A stretch of DNA of 26,554 nucleotides, from NCBI GenBank assembly GCA_026770585.1, contig MU646625.1:397774-424327 (forward strand), read 5' to 3'. This document shows, one piece after another, positions 9,001-15,900 of the stretch (its first letter is position 1; each line of letters begins with the position of its first letter). This DNA comes from Baffinella frigidus. Taxonomy: Eukaryota; Cryptophyceae; Cryptomonadales; Baffinellaceae. Position numbers and translations under genes: made by a program. Under the pieces are notes generated by a model. The model was not told the origin of the DNA. It saw nothing but the letters and a program-made list of their open reading frames with translations, and ran no database searches.

Positions 9001-9893
9001 AGAAGCTCTATGGCCGAACGTCTAGCTCTGCCTCAGCAAATCTGGGCTCCTCATTTATTAATTTTAGCGCACCACTCCGTACAAACGTATCAATACAAAG
9101 AGCATCTAAATGTATTTAATTAGGACCAAAGATTATCGCTTAGCCAGAGCTAGAACGTATCCATCTTCAAACTCCTGTTGCATCCGACACTTTGTGGCAT
9201 GCTAGAGGTCGTCGCCCCGAAACGAGCCATGGGTGCCCTCCCGAGCCGTCGGTTGAGTTGAGCGTCAGTTCCACTAGCCCTTGAAGGTGGCTCAAATAGT
9301 GCTCAGGAACATTTTCGGTTTACCTAGACATCGGGGTCAGTGACCCCGATCCAAGGTAAAATCGAAGACCTTCCAGGGCACTATTTGAGCCACTTGGGAG
9401 GGCTGGTGGTCTGGAGGGGGTTGGGAAGATGGGGCACATACCTCCGGAGGGACCAGCGCCTGGATCCGCCTGAGCCGCTCCGCATCGGAGAGCGAAGCGT
9501 CCCCGGCGATGCGCGCCACCTCGCCCCACGACGCGGGATCCATCTTTCTCGCGCCCTTCCGCTTCCCCGGCCTCGACCGTGCGTGACACACCGCCTGCCC
9601 GGAGGTGGATACGATGAGGACGGCCGGGAGGAGAGGGCCTGGGGTGTAGCTGCCATGTTGTCAAGTGGACGCTCCCGTTGAGAGATTTGAGGCAGCAAAA
9701 AAATCAAGCAGTAGACCGGCCTCACCTTGCTTCCCCGCGTTGGCGGCGATGTTCGCAGCCCGACGACGGACATAAAGCCCATTTGGAGGTTCACGGCGCG
9801 GTGTTGACTACCCTCAGCGCCTCCGACCCCCCCGGCCGCAGCTGCAAGAAGTCCCATCAGGAGGATCCGCCACATCTGCCCCCGTGACGCCAT
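1..9893 (-). CDS. Signal-peptide FRG-domain protein, spliced, 3' end outside window
   Basis: Eight exons join in phase: 9893-9726, 9594-9442, 7996-7960, 5869-5778, 4760-4702, 3013-2926, 1515-1418 and 108-1 (open at the window edge), giving 267 residues. Residues 1-26 look like a signal peptide (hydrophobic run [13 protein letters not shown]). Residues about 57-119 are charged and helical. From about residue 121 the order matches an FRG domain: NWNDLNDML at 127-135, YRG at 154-156 in place of FRG, SFKKYA near 204-209, [11 protein letters not shown] at 222-232, then LPTRLLDWT and [10 protein letters not shown], ending in IVWV. The FRG family is known mainly from bacteria and phages and its biochemical role is unsettled. 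Every junction is GT-AG and phases agree (0,0,1,0,2,0,2). Start: first ATG giving a clean signal peptide; an in-frame upstream ATG at 10055 would add 54 residues. Exon 3 has a second intact copy. The FRG assignment is strong; that exons 1-3 belong to the same gene rests on phase and order alone. Confidence 0.72.
361..429 (-). pseudogene. Partial copy of FRG gene exon 8 (5' part)
   Basis: It repeats the acceptor CAG and the LPTRLLDWT...HFATNKE coding stretch of exon 8 almost base for base, then diverges after NKE. It lies upstream of the intact exon in gene orientation, and telomere-like TTTAGGG repeats start just beyond its acceptor (about 437-480). Confidence 0.75.
410..790. repeat. Degenerate telomere-like tracts
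   Basis: TTTAGGG-type repeats on the plus strand (437-480) and CCCTAAA-type (665-790) fill the intron between FRG exons 7 and 8. More tracts in this intron run through 890-1420. Confidence 0.8.
598..1300 (-). pseudogene. Four partial copies of FRG gene exon 7 (3' part)
   Basis: Copies at about 598-662, 792-876, 992-1068 and 1180-1300 each encode a version of [11 protein letters not shown] preceded by part of the LKDDASL stretch. All lack the exon's 5' end and acceptor. The spacers are (CCCTAAA)-like and (CCCTACA)-like tracts. The copy at 1180-1300 has an internal duplication (catcatccttgagg occurs twice). All lie downstream of the intact exon at 1418-1515. Confidence 0.75.
1787..1847 (-). 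pseudogene. Partial copy of FRG gene exon 7 (5' part)
   Basis: It keeps the acceptor CAG and encodes [16 protein letters not shown], then hits a stop codon and loses the [11 protein letters not shown] part. It lies upstream of the intact exon, the reverse polarity to the four downstream copies. Confidence 0.75.
2100..2290 (-). repeat. Segmental duplicate of about 1077-1190 ending in a 3'-type exon 7 copy
   Basis: The C-rich tract and the run 'cttacactctaaaccctag' at 2168 repeat 1077-1188 closely and continue into another copy of the [11 protein letters not shown] exon fragment (2207-2288). This is the one echo that breaks the usual polarity (a 3' fragment upstream of the intact exon). It is explained by a later duplication of an existing echo with its flank. 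Confidence 0.65.
2390..2543. mobile_element. Hairpin element, AT-rich core family, copy 1
   Basis: Inverted arms (TTATCCGGGGAAACCTATTT with its complement at the other end) surround a core bounded by AATGAAAATTAC and GTGTAGTAATTTTCATT. No open frame for a transposase, so a non-autonomous MITE-like element. It lies in the intron between FRG exons 6 and 7. Confidence 0.7.
2650..2714 (-). pseudogene. Partial copy of FRG gene exon 6 (3' part with donor)
   Basis: It encodes [11 protein letters not shown], then an in-frame stop, and ends at GAG|GTACCCC, matching the 3' end of exon 6 (2926-3013). It lacks the exon's 5' part and lies downstream of the intact exon. Confidence 0.7.
3030..3345. repeat. 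TATACGGTTGT short tandem repeats between exon 6 echoes
   Basis: Two blocks (3064-3125 and 3229-3320) of an about 11-base unit, each ending in 'cgtatagcgattaggg', separate successive 5' copies of FRG exon 6, so block plus echo was duplicated together. Confidence 0.75.
3134..3842 (-). pseudogene. Series of 5' fragments of FRG gene exon 6
   Basis: At least five copies of the acceptor side of exon 6 (LIGEKEG) occur upstream of the intact exon: about 3134-3198 (longest, through VVEVDAEEN), 3345-3415, 3535-3565, 3613-3651 and 3803-3842. Most keep an AG acceptor. Later copies are shorter and end in runs of G/C followed by TTTAGGG-like repeats. Each unit looks like echo plus telomere-like tract. Confidence 0.7.
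3418..3960. repeat. Telomere-like TTTAGGG tracts between exon 6 echoes
   Basis: Runs of TTTAGGG with TTGAGGG and TTTGGGG variants at 3418-3520, 3568-3610, 3653-3690 and 3850-3960 alternate with short echo fragments. Confidence 0.85.
3973..4015 (-). pseudogene. Partial copy of FRG gene exon 5 (3' part)
   Basis: It encodes [11 protein letters not shown] with the donor GTACGTGAG intact. The YRG-coding 5' part is gone and the flank is replaced by a different repeat carrying 'aacacatacc'. It lies downstream of the intact exon. Confidence 0.65.
4245..4425. mobile_element. Hairpin element with TCCACACAGCGGGC ends
   Basis: Terminal inverted repeat TCCACACAGCGGGCTTCG at about 4255 pairs with CGAAGTCCGCCGTGTGGA at about 4400-4418. 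The centre carries CCTACGGTAGGG and TTCTAGGT. A related, internally duplicated copy is at 6420-6685, and a diverged relative with similar ends is at 25090-25415. Confidence 0.6.
4435..4492 (-). pseudogene. Full-length but frameshifted copy of FRG gene exon 5
   Basis: Both splice sites remain, but the copy is 58 rather than 59 bases and the YRG triplet is lost ([18 protein letters not shown]). Splicing it in would shift the frame, so it is a recent broken duplicate. Confidence 0.65.
4702..4760 (-). CDS. FRG gene exon 5, carrying the YRG signature
   Basis: The 3' splice site is a C-run read on the plus strand (GGGGGGGCAG on the gene strand) and the donor is GTGCGTGA. The 59 bases encode [19 protein letters not shown] plus two bases of an Arg codon completed by exon 6. 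YRG sits where the family has FRG. Of three related copies (4702, 4435, 3973), only this one keeps acceptor, donor and reading frame, so I take it as the functional exon. Confidence 0.75.
4779..5030. repeat. Minisatellite, about 24-base unit AACTTTAGACTGGCTTGCGAT
   Basis: About ten units, increasingly regular toward 4900-4990, end 19 bases upstream of the FRG exon 5 acceptor (gene orientation). It translates to repeated SKVVIASQ, but nothing suggests it is coding. Confidence 0.8.
5094..5229. mobile_element. Hairpin element, AT-rich core family, copy 2
   Basis: The core resembles copy 1 (AACGAAAATTACTGCACGAT ... GTGTAGTAAATTTCGTT), but the arms are different: ATCTCCATAAAAC and CAATTGCTTTTGG with their complements. 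Confidence 0.7.
5574..5638 (-). pseudogene. Partial copy of FRG gene exon 4 (3' part)
   Basis: It matches the [16 protein letters not shown] end of exon 4 (5778-5869), including the donor GTCCG, but has an in-frame TAA after GG and lacks the NWNDLND part. The repeat also includes flanking sequence ('gatttgtgtgtgagat' occurs at 5478 and 5638). Confidence 0.7.
5868..5957. repeat. (TTTGGGG) array directly upstream of FRG exon 4
   Basis: About twelve perfect TTTGGGG units. On the transcribed strand it reads CCCCAAA and runs into the exon 4 acceptor CAG, so the repeat supplies the tract before the 3' splice site. A TTTAGGG tract at 6125-6205 is flanked by a repeat of the 5965-6000 sequence (TTTGCCGAA, CCCCCTT). 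Confidence 0.85.
6420..6685. mobile_element. Hairpin element related to 4245-4425, with internal duplication
   Basis: It has the same type of ends (ATCCACACAACGGGCTACG and TCCGCTGTGTGG). Internally, a block starting cgtcaaaatctaacccg at about 6462 recurs at about 6553, including 'ccttattggtaggaacc' both times and CCTACCGTAGGGTC. Confidence 0.6.
7001..7106. mobile_element. Hairpin element, AT-rich core family, copy 3
   Basis: Core AACGAAAATTACTACACAAT ... CGTGTAGTAATTTTCGT, with arms CAAGTTGAACACGATTTGG and their complement, unrelated to the arms of copies 1 and 2. It sits inside a larger imperfect inverted repeat with ends at about 6952-6978 and 7316-7343. Confidence 0.7.
7367..7504. mobile_element. 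Hairpin element with CACGGTGGACTA ends, copy 1
   Basis: CGCACGGTGGACTA pairs with TAGTCCACCGTGTGG. Sub-terminal repeats resembling AAAAGTCAACTTG are shared with the copy at 18757-18897. Confidence 0.65.
7527..7563 (-). CDS. Second intact copy of FRG gene exon 3 (alternative exon candidate)
   Basis: This 37-base copy has AG before it and GT after it, and encodes [12 protein letters not shown] plus one base, against [12 protein letters not shown] for the copy at 7960-7996. Either copy alone keeps the frame between exons 2 and 4. Including both would shift it, since 37 is not a multiple of three. A third, frame-broken copy lies at about 7714-7743. Whether this copy is used or is a decaying echo cannot be decided from sequence. 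Confidence 0.5.
7714..7743 (-). pseudogene. Frame-broken copy of FRG gene exon 3
   Basis: It resembles the two 37-base exon 3 copies on either side and keeps the donor GTACCCATC, but has lost several bases in the middle and the acceptor AG. Confidence 0.6.
8045..8206. mobile_element. Hairpin element with TCTAGCTC ends
   Basis: TCTAGCTC...ATTTGGGCTCGCCATTATTTC pairs with its complement ending GAGCTAGA, around a centre with C-run and G-run arms (CGCCCCCCCCCCG). Related decayed copies are at about 18938-19045 and 9021-9154, and possibly 142-226. Confidence 0.65.
8262..8422. mobile_element. Hairpin element with AACGTCCTGAAAA ends, copy 1
   Basis: ATAGGGTAACGTCCTGAAAA pairs with TTTTCAGGACGTGACCCTAT. 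The interior pairs around TGCCTACGGTAGGC and GGCCTAGGGGGGTCCTA. Confidence 0.75.
8430..8580. repeat. Long inverted repeat, AT-rich
   Basis: ACACAATCTATTTAGTAATT followed by GGTTTTAGAAAGTCAA pairs with its complement at 8541-8575. It directly abuts the hairpin at 8262-8422. Confidence 0.65.
8626..8762. mobile_element. Hairpin element, AT-rich core family, copy 4 (decayed)
   Basis: Diverged core (CAACGAAATTTATTACAC ... ATGTAGGAATTTTCACTG) with yet another arm pair (TCATGTGGAAACCTTTTTAA and complement). Confidence 0.6.
8808..8998. repeat. Long inverted repeat with CCACCAACCCTCACGGA ends
   Basis: CCACCAACCCTCACGGA near 8818 pairs with TCCGTGAGGGTTGGTGG near 8972-8993, followed inward by AAATCGTCGATTT / AAATCAATCGATTT. 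A smaller palindrome, GCCAGGCGAATTCGCCTGGC, sits at 8877-8896. Confidence 0.65.
9270..9395. repeat. Inverted repeat in FRG gene intron 2
   Basis: CCTTGAAGGTGGCTCAAATA with GTGCTC at 9280 pairs with GGGCACTATTTGAGCCAC at 9376-9393. An inner palindrome CATCGGGGTCAGTGACCCCGAT lies at 9329-9350. It ends about 45 bases from the exon 2 donor. Confidence 0.6.
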
Positions 9894-10784
9894 TCCACGA
9901 AGACCCCTCGCCGGATCCCTCCTCCCTGACCTTTTTTTTCTCCAGCCCAGTGCGTTCCAGGACGCGACTTTAAAGGACAAAGTTGCGCCCGAGAAACGGC
10001 TCACAAAACTGTCGCCGGATTCCCGGGGGCTCGACCCTGACCCTGTAAAAGCCAAATAACCCGCAAGGCTCGCGGCTGCGTCTGCACGGAAAATGGAGAA
10101 AGCCCGATTGCGTCTCCACGGTTGCCATCGGGCTTTTCTCCGTACGGAACGTCGCCGCTTTTTGGCTCTTTTTGGGCTTCTGGTACAAATTGAAAGCCTG
10201 CCTCGTGACCAGCTTTCGTTCAGATTGTGATCTCAACTTTTAAGGGACATTTCAGAGTGTCCAGCACACTTAAATCGTGTTGTAAAAATTGTTCTAAAGG
10301 GACCATTCGTGTCATCCAGGTGATGCGCCCCTTACAAAGCAATCTTGCCACGTACGAGCCGACAGGAGTTCCTATCGTCCTCTCCCACGCTCCCACGGGT
10401 GCGCCTTCCCCTCCCGTGTCTGTGGAGACACCGTGGAGCGTGTGCCCTCAAGAAGGAGGAACCGCCGCGGAAGATTTGCGGGACTCCCGCCAAAACACAA
10501 GCTGGCGCCACACTGCAACAGGGCTGGCTTAAGCGCCTCCGAGCCTTGGGCTAAGCCTACGGGCTTAAGTGTGATCTGATCGCACTCCTCCCTGATTTAC
10601 AGGTTCCCTGAATTCGCAACGACAGCTCAAGTCACCGCATCCAGGAGTCTCCAGGTACTCGGCGCCGCCACACGCAAGCGCTCCCATCACCTTCCCGCAG
10701 AAGTCGGGAGTACACTCCTAAAGTCGCGGACCAGTTCGTCAAGAGGAGGGAAGTTGCGTTGACGTCCGGCGCACCCTAGGCAGA
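9894..10784. promoter_or_regulatory. Interval between divergent gene starts
   Basis: This 891-base interval separates the start of the FRG gene (minus) from the first ATG of the plus-strand gene, so it probably holds both promoters. I see no clear TATA box. It contains a 14-15 base inverted repeat at about 10095-10142 (GGAGAAAGCCCGAT and its complement) and an imperfect one at 10525-10568 around GGCTTAAG. Open frames here show no recognisable protein. It is the longest stretch in the window nearly free of telomere-like repeats, as expected of gene 5' flanks. Confidence 0.4.
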
Positions 10785-13080
10785 ATGTCTGCCAGCTCGC
10801 CGTCCCTGCCGATCCTCCCGTCGCTTGCCACTGTCCTCGCGTCGATGGTACGCACTGAGGAGCAAGAGACGATGGCGCACCTCGCCTCCAAGCTTTCCCG
10901 CACCGCCTCGTACGACAGCTGCCACAGCAACGACGAGAACGACTCTGCGTCCTCCTTCTCCGCGACGCCGTTGTGCTTCCCCTGGCCGGCCTCCTCCGCG
11001 GACGCCCCCCCATCGACCGGCTCGTCGTCCAACACCCCCTCATCCCCCTCCACCCCTCCCCTCCACCCGTCCACCTCCTCCCAGCCATCCTACATCCCCA
11101 TGCGCCTCCCCGCCCCCGCCCGCGCAGCCCCCCCCCGCGACACCCTCCCAACCGCGCCCGCGCAGCACCTCTTCTCCTCAACCTCCTCATCCTCCTCATA
11201 CCCTTCCTCGCGCGAACCCCTCTACGGAGCGACTGCTCTTCTCGACAGGTGCGACCCACACTGCCCCTCCCCACACCCCGCACCCCACACTCTGGTTTCC
11301 GGAATCTCCACCACCCCTCATGGCCAAGCACACCTCCTGCAGCACCAACCATTGCTCATTCTTGGTCCTTCGGATGTGTCGGATATGTGTCGGAAATATC
11401 CGACCCATGTGACATATCCGATATATCCGAAAGCTTTAACAGCCCTGGTGATGGTGGCAGAAACGTGTTGCCTCGTAACGTTATGCGCACCCTTGGTAGG
11501 ATGGTGTTCGTCTTGTTCATTACGCCCGAACAATTTCACAGTTCACCCACGCAAGAGGCACCTCCCTGAAAGGCGATATCCACTTTCGGATATTCGATGA
11601 ATTGCTTCCGTGTTTTCTCCCCAAGGTGGCCTGTTCGTGGTACACGTAATACCAACCCCAAACCCCAAACCCTAAACCCTATACAACCATAGCTACGCTC
11701 TCCCACCCTCCCTCAACCCTCAACCCTCAACCCTCACCCCTCACCCCTAAACACCCCACCCCAAACCCTACACCCTCAACACCACACCCTACACAGCCGG
11801 CGGTGGCGCGTGCGGCTGGATCGCAAGTACGCGCAGTCGCAAGAAGCCCCTGCGCTCGCGCGCCTCCGCGTGGCCCTCTTCGGCCTCACCGCTGCGCTCC
11901 CCGCTAGTGCCAAGACCTCCCTCGTCTCTCTGGTGCGCCCCCCCCTACACCCTGCACCCTGTACTCGACACCCTACACCCTACACCCTACACCCTGCACT
12001 CCACACCCTGTACTCCACACCCTGAATCGTGAATCGTGAATGATGAGGCCTCGCGTGGCCCTCTTCGGCTTGAACGCCGCGCTCCCGGCTTGCGGGAAGC
12101 ACTCCCTCGTATCCTTGGTATACCCCAAACCCTTTCACCCGAAACCATACACCCTACACCATACACCCTGCACCCCACACCCCACACCCCACACCCCGCA
12201 CCCGTACACACCAGCATTCAAACAAGTGATCTGACACGCATGGCCTCGCGCAGATCCGCGGGTACACAGACCGGGAGCTATCTCCTGAGGGCCTCGCGGA
12301 CGCGGTGAAGGGCCTGGTCGACGAGTACGACGTGCGCGTGCCGTCGGGTATCCCAGGCCACGAGCTGCAGGTTACGAGCCCTCTTTTTCCTTTTTCTTTG
12401 CTCTTACGTTATAAGCCCTTTCTTTCTTTCTTTCTTTAGGTTGTGAGCCCTTCTTTCTTTCTCCTGTTTTCTTTTTCGAGAGGGGCCTGGTTGACGAGTA
12501 CGACGTTCGCGTGCCGTCGGGAATCCCAGGGCACGAGCTTCAGATTACGATCCCTCTGGTTCTTTCTTCTTGTAGGTTATGAGCCCTCATTTCTTTCTTC
12601 TGTTGCGATGCGGCGGGGGGGATGGGGGACCTTCGTGTGGATTAGTCCAAACGCCTGTTTCTTTATGACTTGTTTCGTGCTGCGAGACGGTGTGAGAAAG
12701 GGCGGAACACCGTCCCTCCCTCAAACAGCCGCACACACATTGCAAGACGGTGATCGTTCGACTGAGTCTTCTGCCTGTCAAACCCTCAACCCCAAACCCT
12801 GAACCCTAAAAACTCCCAACATCCAAGCACACCCTCGGAGTCAGTTCGGTGTTTGAACGTTCCCGTACCACTGTTATGTCTTCCAACCCCAAACCCTGAA
12901 CCCTCAACACTTTCCCGCCCGTCCAAGCACACATTCCGAGTCGGTTTCAACGACGCCTGTACCACGGTTCTGCCTGTCAAACCCTGAACCCTAAACCCTA
13001 AACCCTCTCTGCAGCCGCGCGCACATTGCGAGTCAGTGCGGGCGACGCGCCCAGGCTCTTCCACCAAACGCGCGAGACAA
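10785..13080 (+). CDS. Uncharacterised protein with Ser/Pro-rich N-terminal region, spliced, 3' end lost in gap
   Basis: Exons 10785-11248, 11797-11932, 12254-12370 and tentatively 13015-13080 join in phase (2,0,0) at GT-AG sites, giving 261 residues. Residues 1-45 include a hydrophobic helix-like stretch (LPILPSLATVLASMV). Residues about 55-150 are low-complexity Ser/Pro/Thr. Exon 2 is basic then hydrophobic (RVALFGLTAALPASAKTSL). Exon 3 reads IRGYTDRELSPEGLADAVKG and continues VDEYDVRVPSGIPGHELQ, which looks like a folded helical domain. I do not recognise the family. A CAG directly precedes the ATG context, so 10785 could be inside an internal exon. Exons 2, 3 and 4 have partial copies in adjacent introns. 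Exon 4 is the least certain (no protein resemblance, only splice sites and echoes). Confidence 0.55.
11655..12205. repeat. CCCTAAA / CCCTACA tracts in introns 1 and 2 of the plus-strand gene
   Basis: C-rich degenerate telomere-like units at 11655-11790, 11943-12022 and 12121-12205. The first leads into the exon 2 acceptor (CCCTACACAG). Similar CCCTAAA tracts at 12780-12905 and 12978-13010 precede exon 4, and 13125-13168 runs into the gap. Confidence 0.85.
12047..12117 (+). pseudogene. Partial copy of plus-strand gene exon 2 (3' part)
   Basis: It encodes RVALFGLNAALPACGKHSL and on to the donor GTATAC, matching the end of exon 2 (RVALFGLTAALPASAKTSL). The exon's basic 5' part and acceptor are absent. 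It lies downstream of the intact exon, between two CCCTACA-type tracts. Confidence 0.75.
12483..12543 (+). pseudogene. Partial copy of plus-strand gene exon 3 (3' part)
   Basis: It encodes GLVDEYDVRVPSGIPGHELQ identically to exon 3 but lacks the IRGYTDRELS part. The donor GTTACG has become ATTACG, so the 5' splice site is destroyed. The near-perfect coding identity suggests a recent duplication. Confidence 0.8.
12724..12950 (+). pseudogene. Three 5' fragments resembling plus-strand gene exon 4
   Basis: Stretches at about 12724-12745, 12818-12850 and 12912-12950 resemble the start of the tentative exon at 13015 (CCGCGCGCACATTGCGAGTC). The first keeps CAG. Each is followed by a CCCTAAA-like run. 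They lie upstream of the intact exon, which supports 13015-13080 as a real exon. Confidence 0.5.
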
Positions 13081-13168
13081 GTACACCCCTCCCCCTCAAC
13101 CCCAACCAAACCCCCGATCCTCAACCCTACACCCCAGATCCTAAACCCTACACCCTACACCCTACACC

Positions 13169-13998
13169 NNNNNNNNNNNNNNNNNNNNNNNNNNNNNNNN
13201 NNNNNNNNNNNNNNNNNNNNNNNNNNNNNNNNNNNNNNNNNNNNNNNNNNNNNNNNNNNNNNNNNNNNNNNNNNNNNNNNNNNNNNNNNNNNNNNNNNNN
13301 NNNNNNNNNNNNNNNNNNNNNNNNNNNNNNNNNNNNNNNNNNNNNNNNNNNNNNNNNNNNNNNNNNNNNNNNNNNNNNNNNNNNNNNNNNNNNNNNNNNN
13401 NNNNNNNNNNNNNNNNNNNNNNNNNNNNNNNNNNNNNNNNNNNNNNNNNNNNNNNNNNNNNNNNNNNNNNNNNNNNNNNNNNNNNNNNNNNNNNNNNNNN
13501 NNNNNNNNNNNNNNNNNNNNNNNNNNNNNNNNNNNNNNNNNNNNNNNNNNNNNNNNNNNNNNNNNNNNNNNNNNNNNNNNNNNNNNNNNNNNNNNNNNNN
13601 NNNNNNNNNNNNNNNNNNNNNNNNNNNNNNNNNNNNNNNNNNNNNNNNNNNNNNNNNNNNNNNNNNNNNNNNNNNNNNNNNNNNNNNNNNNNNNNNNNNN
13701 NNNNNNNNNNNNNNNNNNNNNNNNNNNNNNNNNNNNNNNNNNNNNNNNNNNNNNNNNNNNNNNNNNNNNNNNNNNNNNNNNNNNNNNNNNNNNNNNNNNN
13801 NNNNNNNNNNNNNNNNNNNNNNNNNNNNNNNNNNNNNNNNNNNNNNNNNNNNNNNNNNNNNNNNNNNNNNNNNNNNNNNNNNNNNNNNNNNNNNNNNNNN
13901 NNNNNNNNNNNNNNNNNNNNNNNNNNNNNNNNNNNNNNNNNNNNNNNNNNNNNNNNNNNNNNNNNNNNNNNNNNNNNNNNNNNNNNNNNNNNNNNNNN
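13169..13998. other. Assembly gap of 830 N
   Basis: The gap opens inside a (CCCTACA) tract and closes in a run of 12 G (13999-14010), both typical of sequencing failure in low-complexity DNA. The 3' part of the plus-strand gene probably lies in or beyond it. Confidence 0.99.
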
Positions 13999-14114
13999 GG
14001 GGGGGGGGGGTCCGTCGTGAAGGCGAGCTTTACAAACCCTCGAATGGTACATCCCCTCGAGCATTCGGGGCGTAAGGCGCCTCCAGTGCCAAAGTAGGAA
14101 GGCAAGTAGTAAAT

Positions 14115-14390
14115 GGGGTACCTCGCTCATGAGAAACCGCCCCCCCTCCTAGGCCCACCATGGGACCCTAGGCGTGGTCCTACTGTAGGGTCCTAGAGAA
14201 GTGCGGTTTCTTATGAGCGAGGTACCCCTGTAAGTGGCCAGCGGGTCGAAAATGACCCGACGAAGTCCTAGACAGGTCCTAGGACCATACGGTAGGGGTG
14301 TGAGCCTACTGGCTATTTAAGGGCTGTCATAGATTGTAAGAGTAGGTTGACTGACAGGCTGCTTCAGCAGTGCAGGGAGGCACGCAAGGA

Positions 14391-14435
<45 letters not shown>

Positions 14436-15241
14436 GCGGAATCGATTGCGAGAGCGTGGTGGTAATACATAGGGTTACTCGCGCACATGCTATCAAGGTC
14501 TACAGGGGTACCTTGCTGATAAGAAACAGCCTCCCCCTAGGACCCTGCAGTAGGGACTATGCCTAGGGACCTATGGTGGTCCTATGGGGGTGGCGCTTTC
14601 TTATCAGCGAGGTACTCCTGTACCTGATCATACCAACGCTGCATTCTTACAAAGCCTTCACGGAAGGGACTACAGGGGAACCTCACTCATGAGAAACCGC
14701 CCCTCCCCCTAGGGACCGCCCTCGGACCCTGGGCACAGGCCTACTGTAGGGTCCTGGGGGGGGGCGGTTTCTTATGAGAGAGGTACCCCTGTACATGGTG
14801 GCCATGGTGGCCATGTTGGTGTCGATCCGTACTTGACGCATTTTTTTTCTCACTACCAACGCTGCACAGTGGGCACGGAAACGTAAGGTAGTACATGCAC
14901 GGGACACCCCTCCGTGTACTCACATCAGTCATCCACGTAGGCAAGACCTCCACAGGGACCTAGGGGGGCGCAGCAGGATGGGGCACAGTGCACAGGGGTA
15001 CCTCGCTCACGAGGACGCGCCCCCCACTAGGACCCTACAGTAAGTGTGGGCCTATGCCTAGGGCCCTGTGCTAGTCCTAGAGGGGGGGTTCTTCCTCATG
15101 CGCGAGGTAACCCTGTACTACAGGGGCACCTCGCTCATAAGAAACCGCCCCCCCCCCTAGGATCACCCTAGGACCCTAGGCATGGTCCCTACTGTAGGGT
15201 CCTAGGGGGGGGCGGTTTCTTATGAGCGAGGTACCCCCGTA
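14115..15241. mobile_element. Cluster of five related TA-flanked hairpin elements
   Basis: Copies at 14115-14228, 14501-14623, 14671-14793, 14991-15117 and 15118-15241 share ends TACAGGGGTACCTCGCTCAT and complement, then AAGAAACCGCCCCCC and complement. Centres vary around CCTAGGACCCTA and CCTACTGTAGGG. Most are bounded by TA, consistent with a TA target duplication. Spacers also repeat (CACGGGACACCCCTC at 14898 and 15249). A (GA)n microsatellite lies at 14392-14432. Confidence 0.8.
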
Positions 15242-15304
15242 CTACATGCACGGGACACCCCTCGCGCGTTCTCACACCAGTCATCCACACGGACCTTAGT
15301 TAGT

Positions 15305-15375
15305 TGTAATAAAGGTCCTTCTTTATTACTCTCGAGCCTTACATGCAAGTTGAGTGATCCAATAAATATGTAGTC
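15305..15375. terminator. Possible polyadenylation region
   Basis: GTAATAAAGG and CTTTATTAC form a short palindrome at 15307-15329, giving AATAAA on both strands, and another AATAAA lies at 15361 on the plus strand. This is where the plus-strand gene and the translocator gene converge, so one site could serve both. AATAAA is not the signal in all algae (green algae often use TGTAA). Confidence 0.25.
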
Positions 15376-15396
15376 TATGGGCCTCATGACCACCGC

Positions 15397-15530
15397 AAGT
15401 GTCCAACACTCACTCAGGTGTGTCCAACACTCGCCCAGGTGTGTCTAGCGCTCGCTCAGGTGTGTCTGACAATCACCCGGATGTGTCCAACACTCCCCGG
15501 GGTGTGTCTAACACACGGACGCACGTGTCC
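15397..15530. repeat. Minisatellite, about 21-base unit with GTGTCCAACACTC
   Basis: About six to seven units of GTGTCCAACACTCACCCAGG, spaced regularly. The plus-strand frame gives repeated VSNTxSG but ends without a recognisable context. Confidence 0.8.
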
Positions 15531-15609
15531 AGGAAGACCCCGCCGTTGCTTCCTAATAAACTTCTGTTTTTCCTCGCCACCCCTCCTCCGAGGGGTCCTG
15601 CGGCGGGCC

Positions 15610-15742
15610 TGAAAGCCTGCCTATCCCGAGGCGGGCCCGTCCGTTCCGAGGCGGGCCTATCTCTCCCGAGGCGGGCATGTCCGTCCCGAGGCGGGCCTAT
15701 CTTTACCGAGGCGGGTCTGTCAGTCCCGAGGCGGGCCTATCA
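15610..15742. repeat. Minisatellite, about 20-base unit CCCGAGGCGGGCCTATC
   Basis: About seven direct units with little spacer variation, so a tandem repeat and not a CRISPR array. It lies 3' of the translocator stop codon, probably in or near its 3' UTR. Confidence 0.8.
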
Positions 15743-15900
15743 CACAGGGCTCCCTCATGTCTTCGCAGCGCCCTCGGGAAGTCTGAGACAGGCCTATCAT
15801 AACCCCCCCCAACCCCCTTCCCCCCAGGACCGTAGGGCCCTAGATGGGCTTACTGCAGGGTCCTAGGGGGGGGGGTTCTTATCGCTACCCTATGGTGGTT

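Noticed and set aside
10687-11352. A 221-codon minus-strand frame rich in Arg and Gly
   Set aside because: It is the antisense shadow of the GC-rich Ser/Pro exon of the plus-strand gene, whose splice phases fit.
13026-14130. Long open frames of 316-353 codons on both strands
   Set aside because: They consist almost entirely of the 830-base N gap.
15610-15742. A CRISPR-like repeat array
   Set aside because: Units are about 20 bases and contiguous without unique spacers, in a eukaryotic context.
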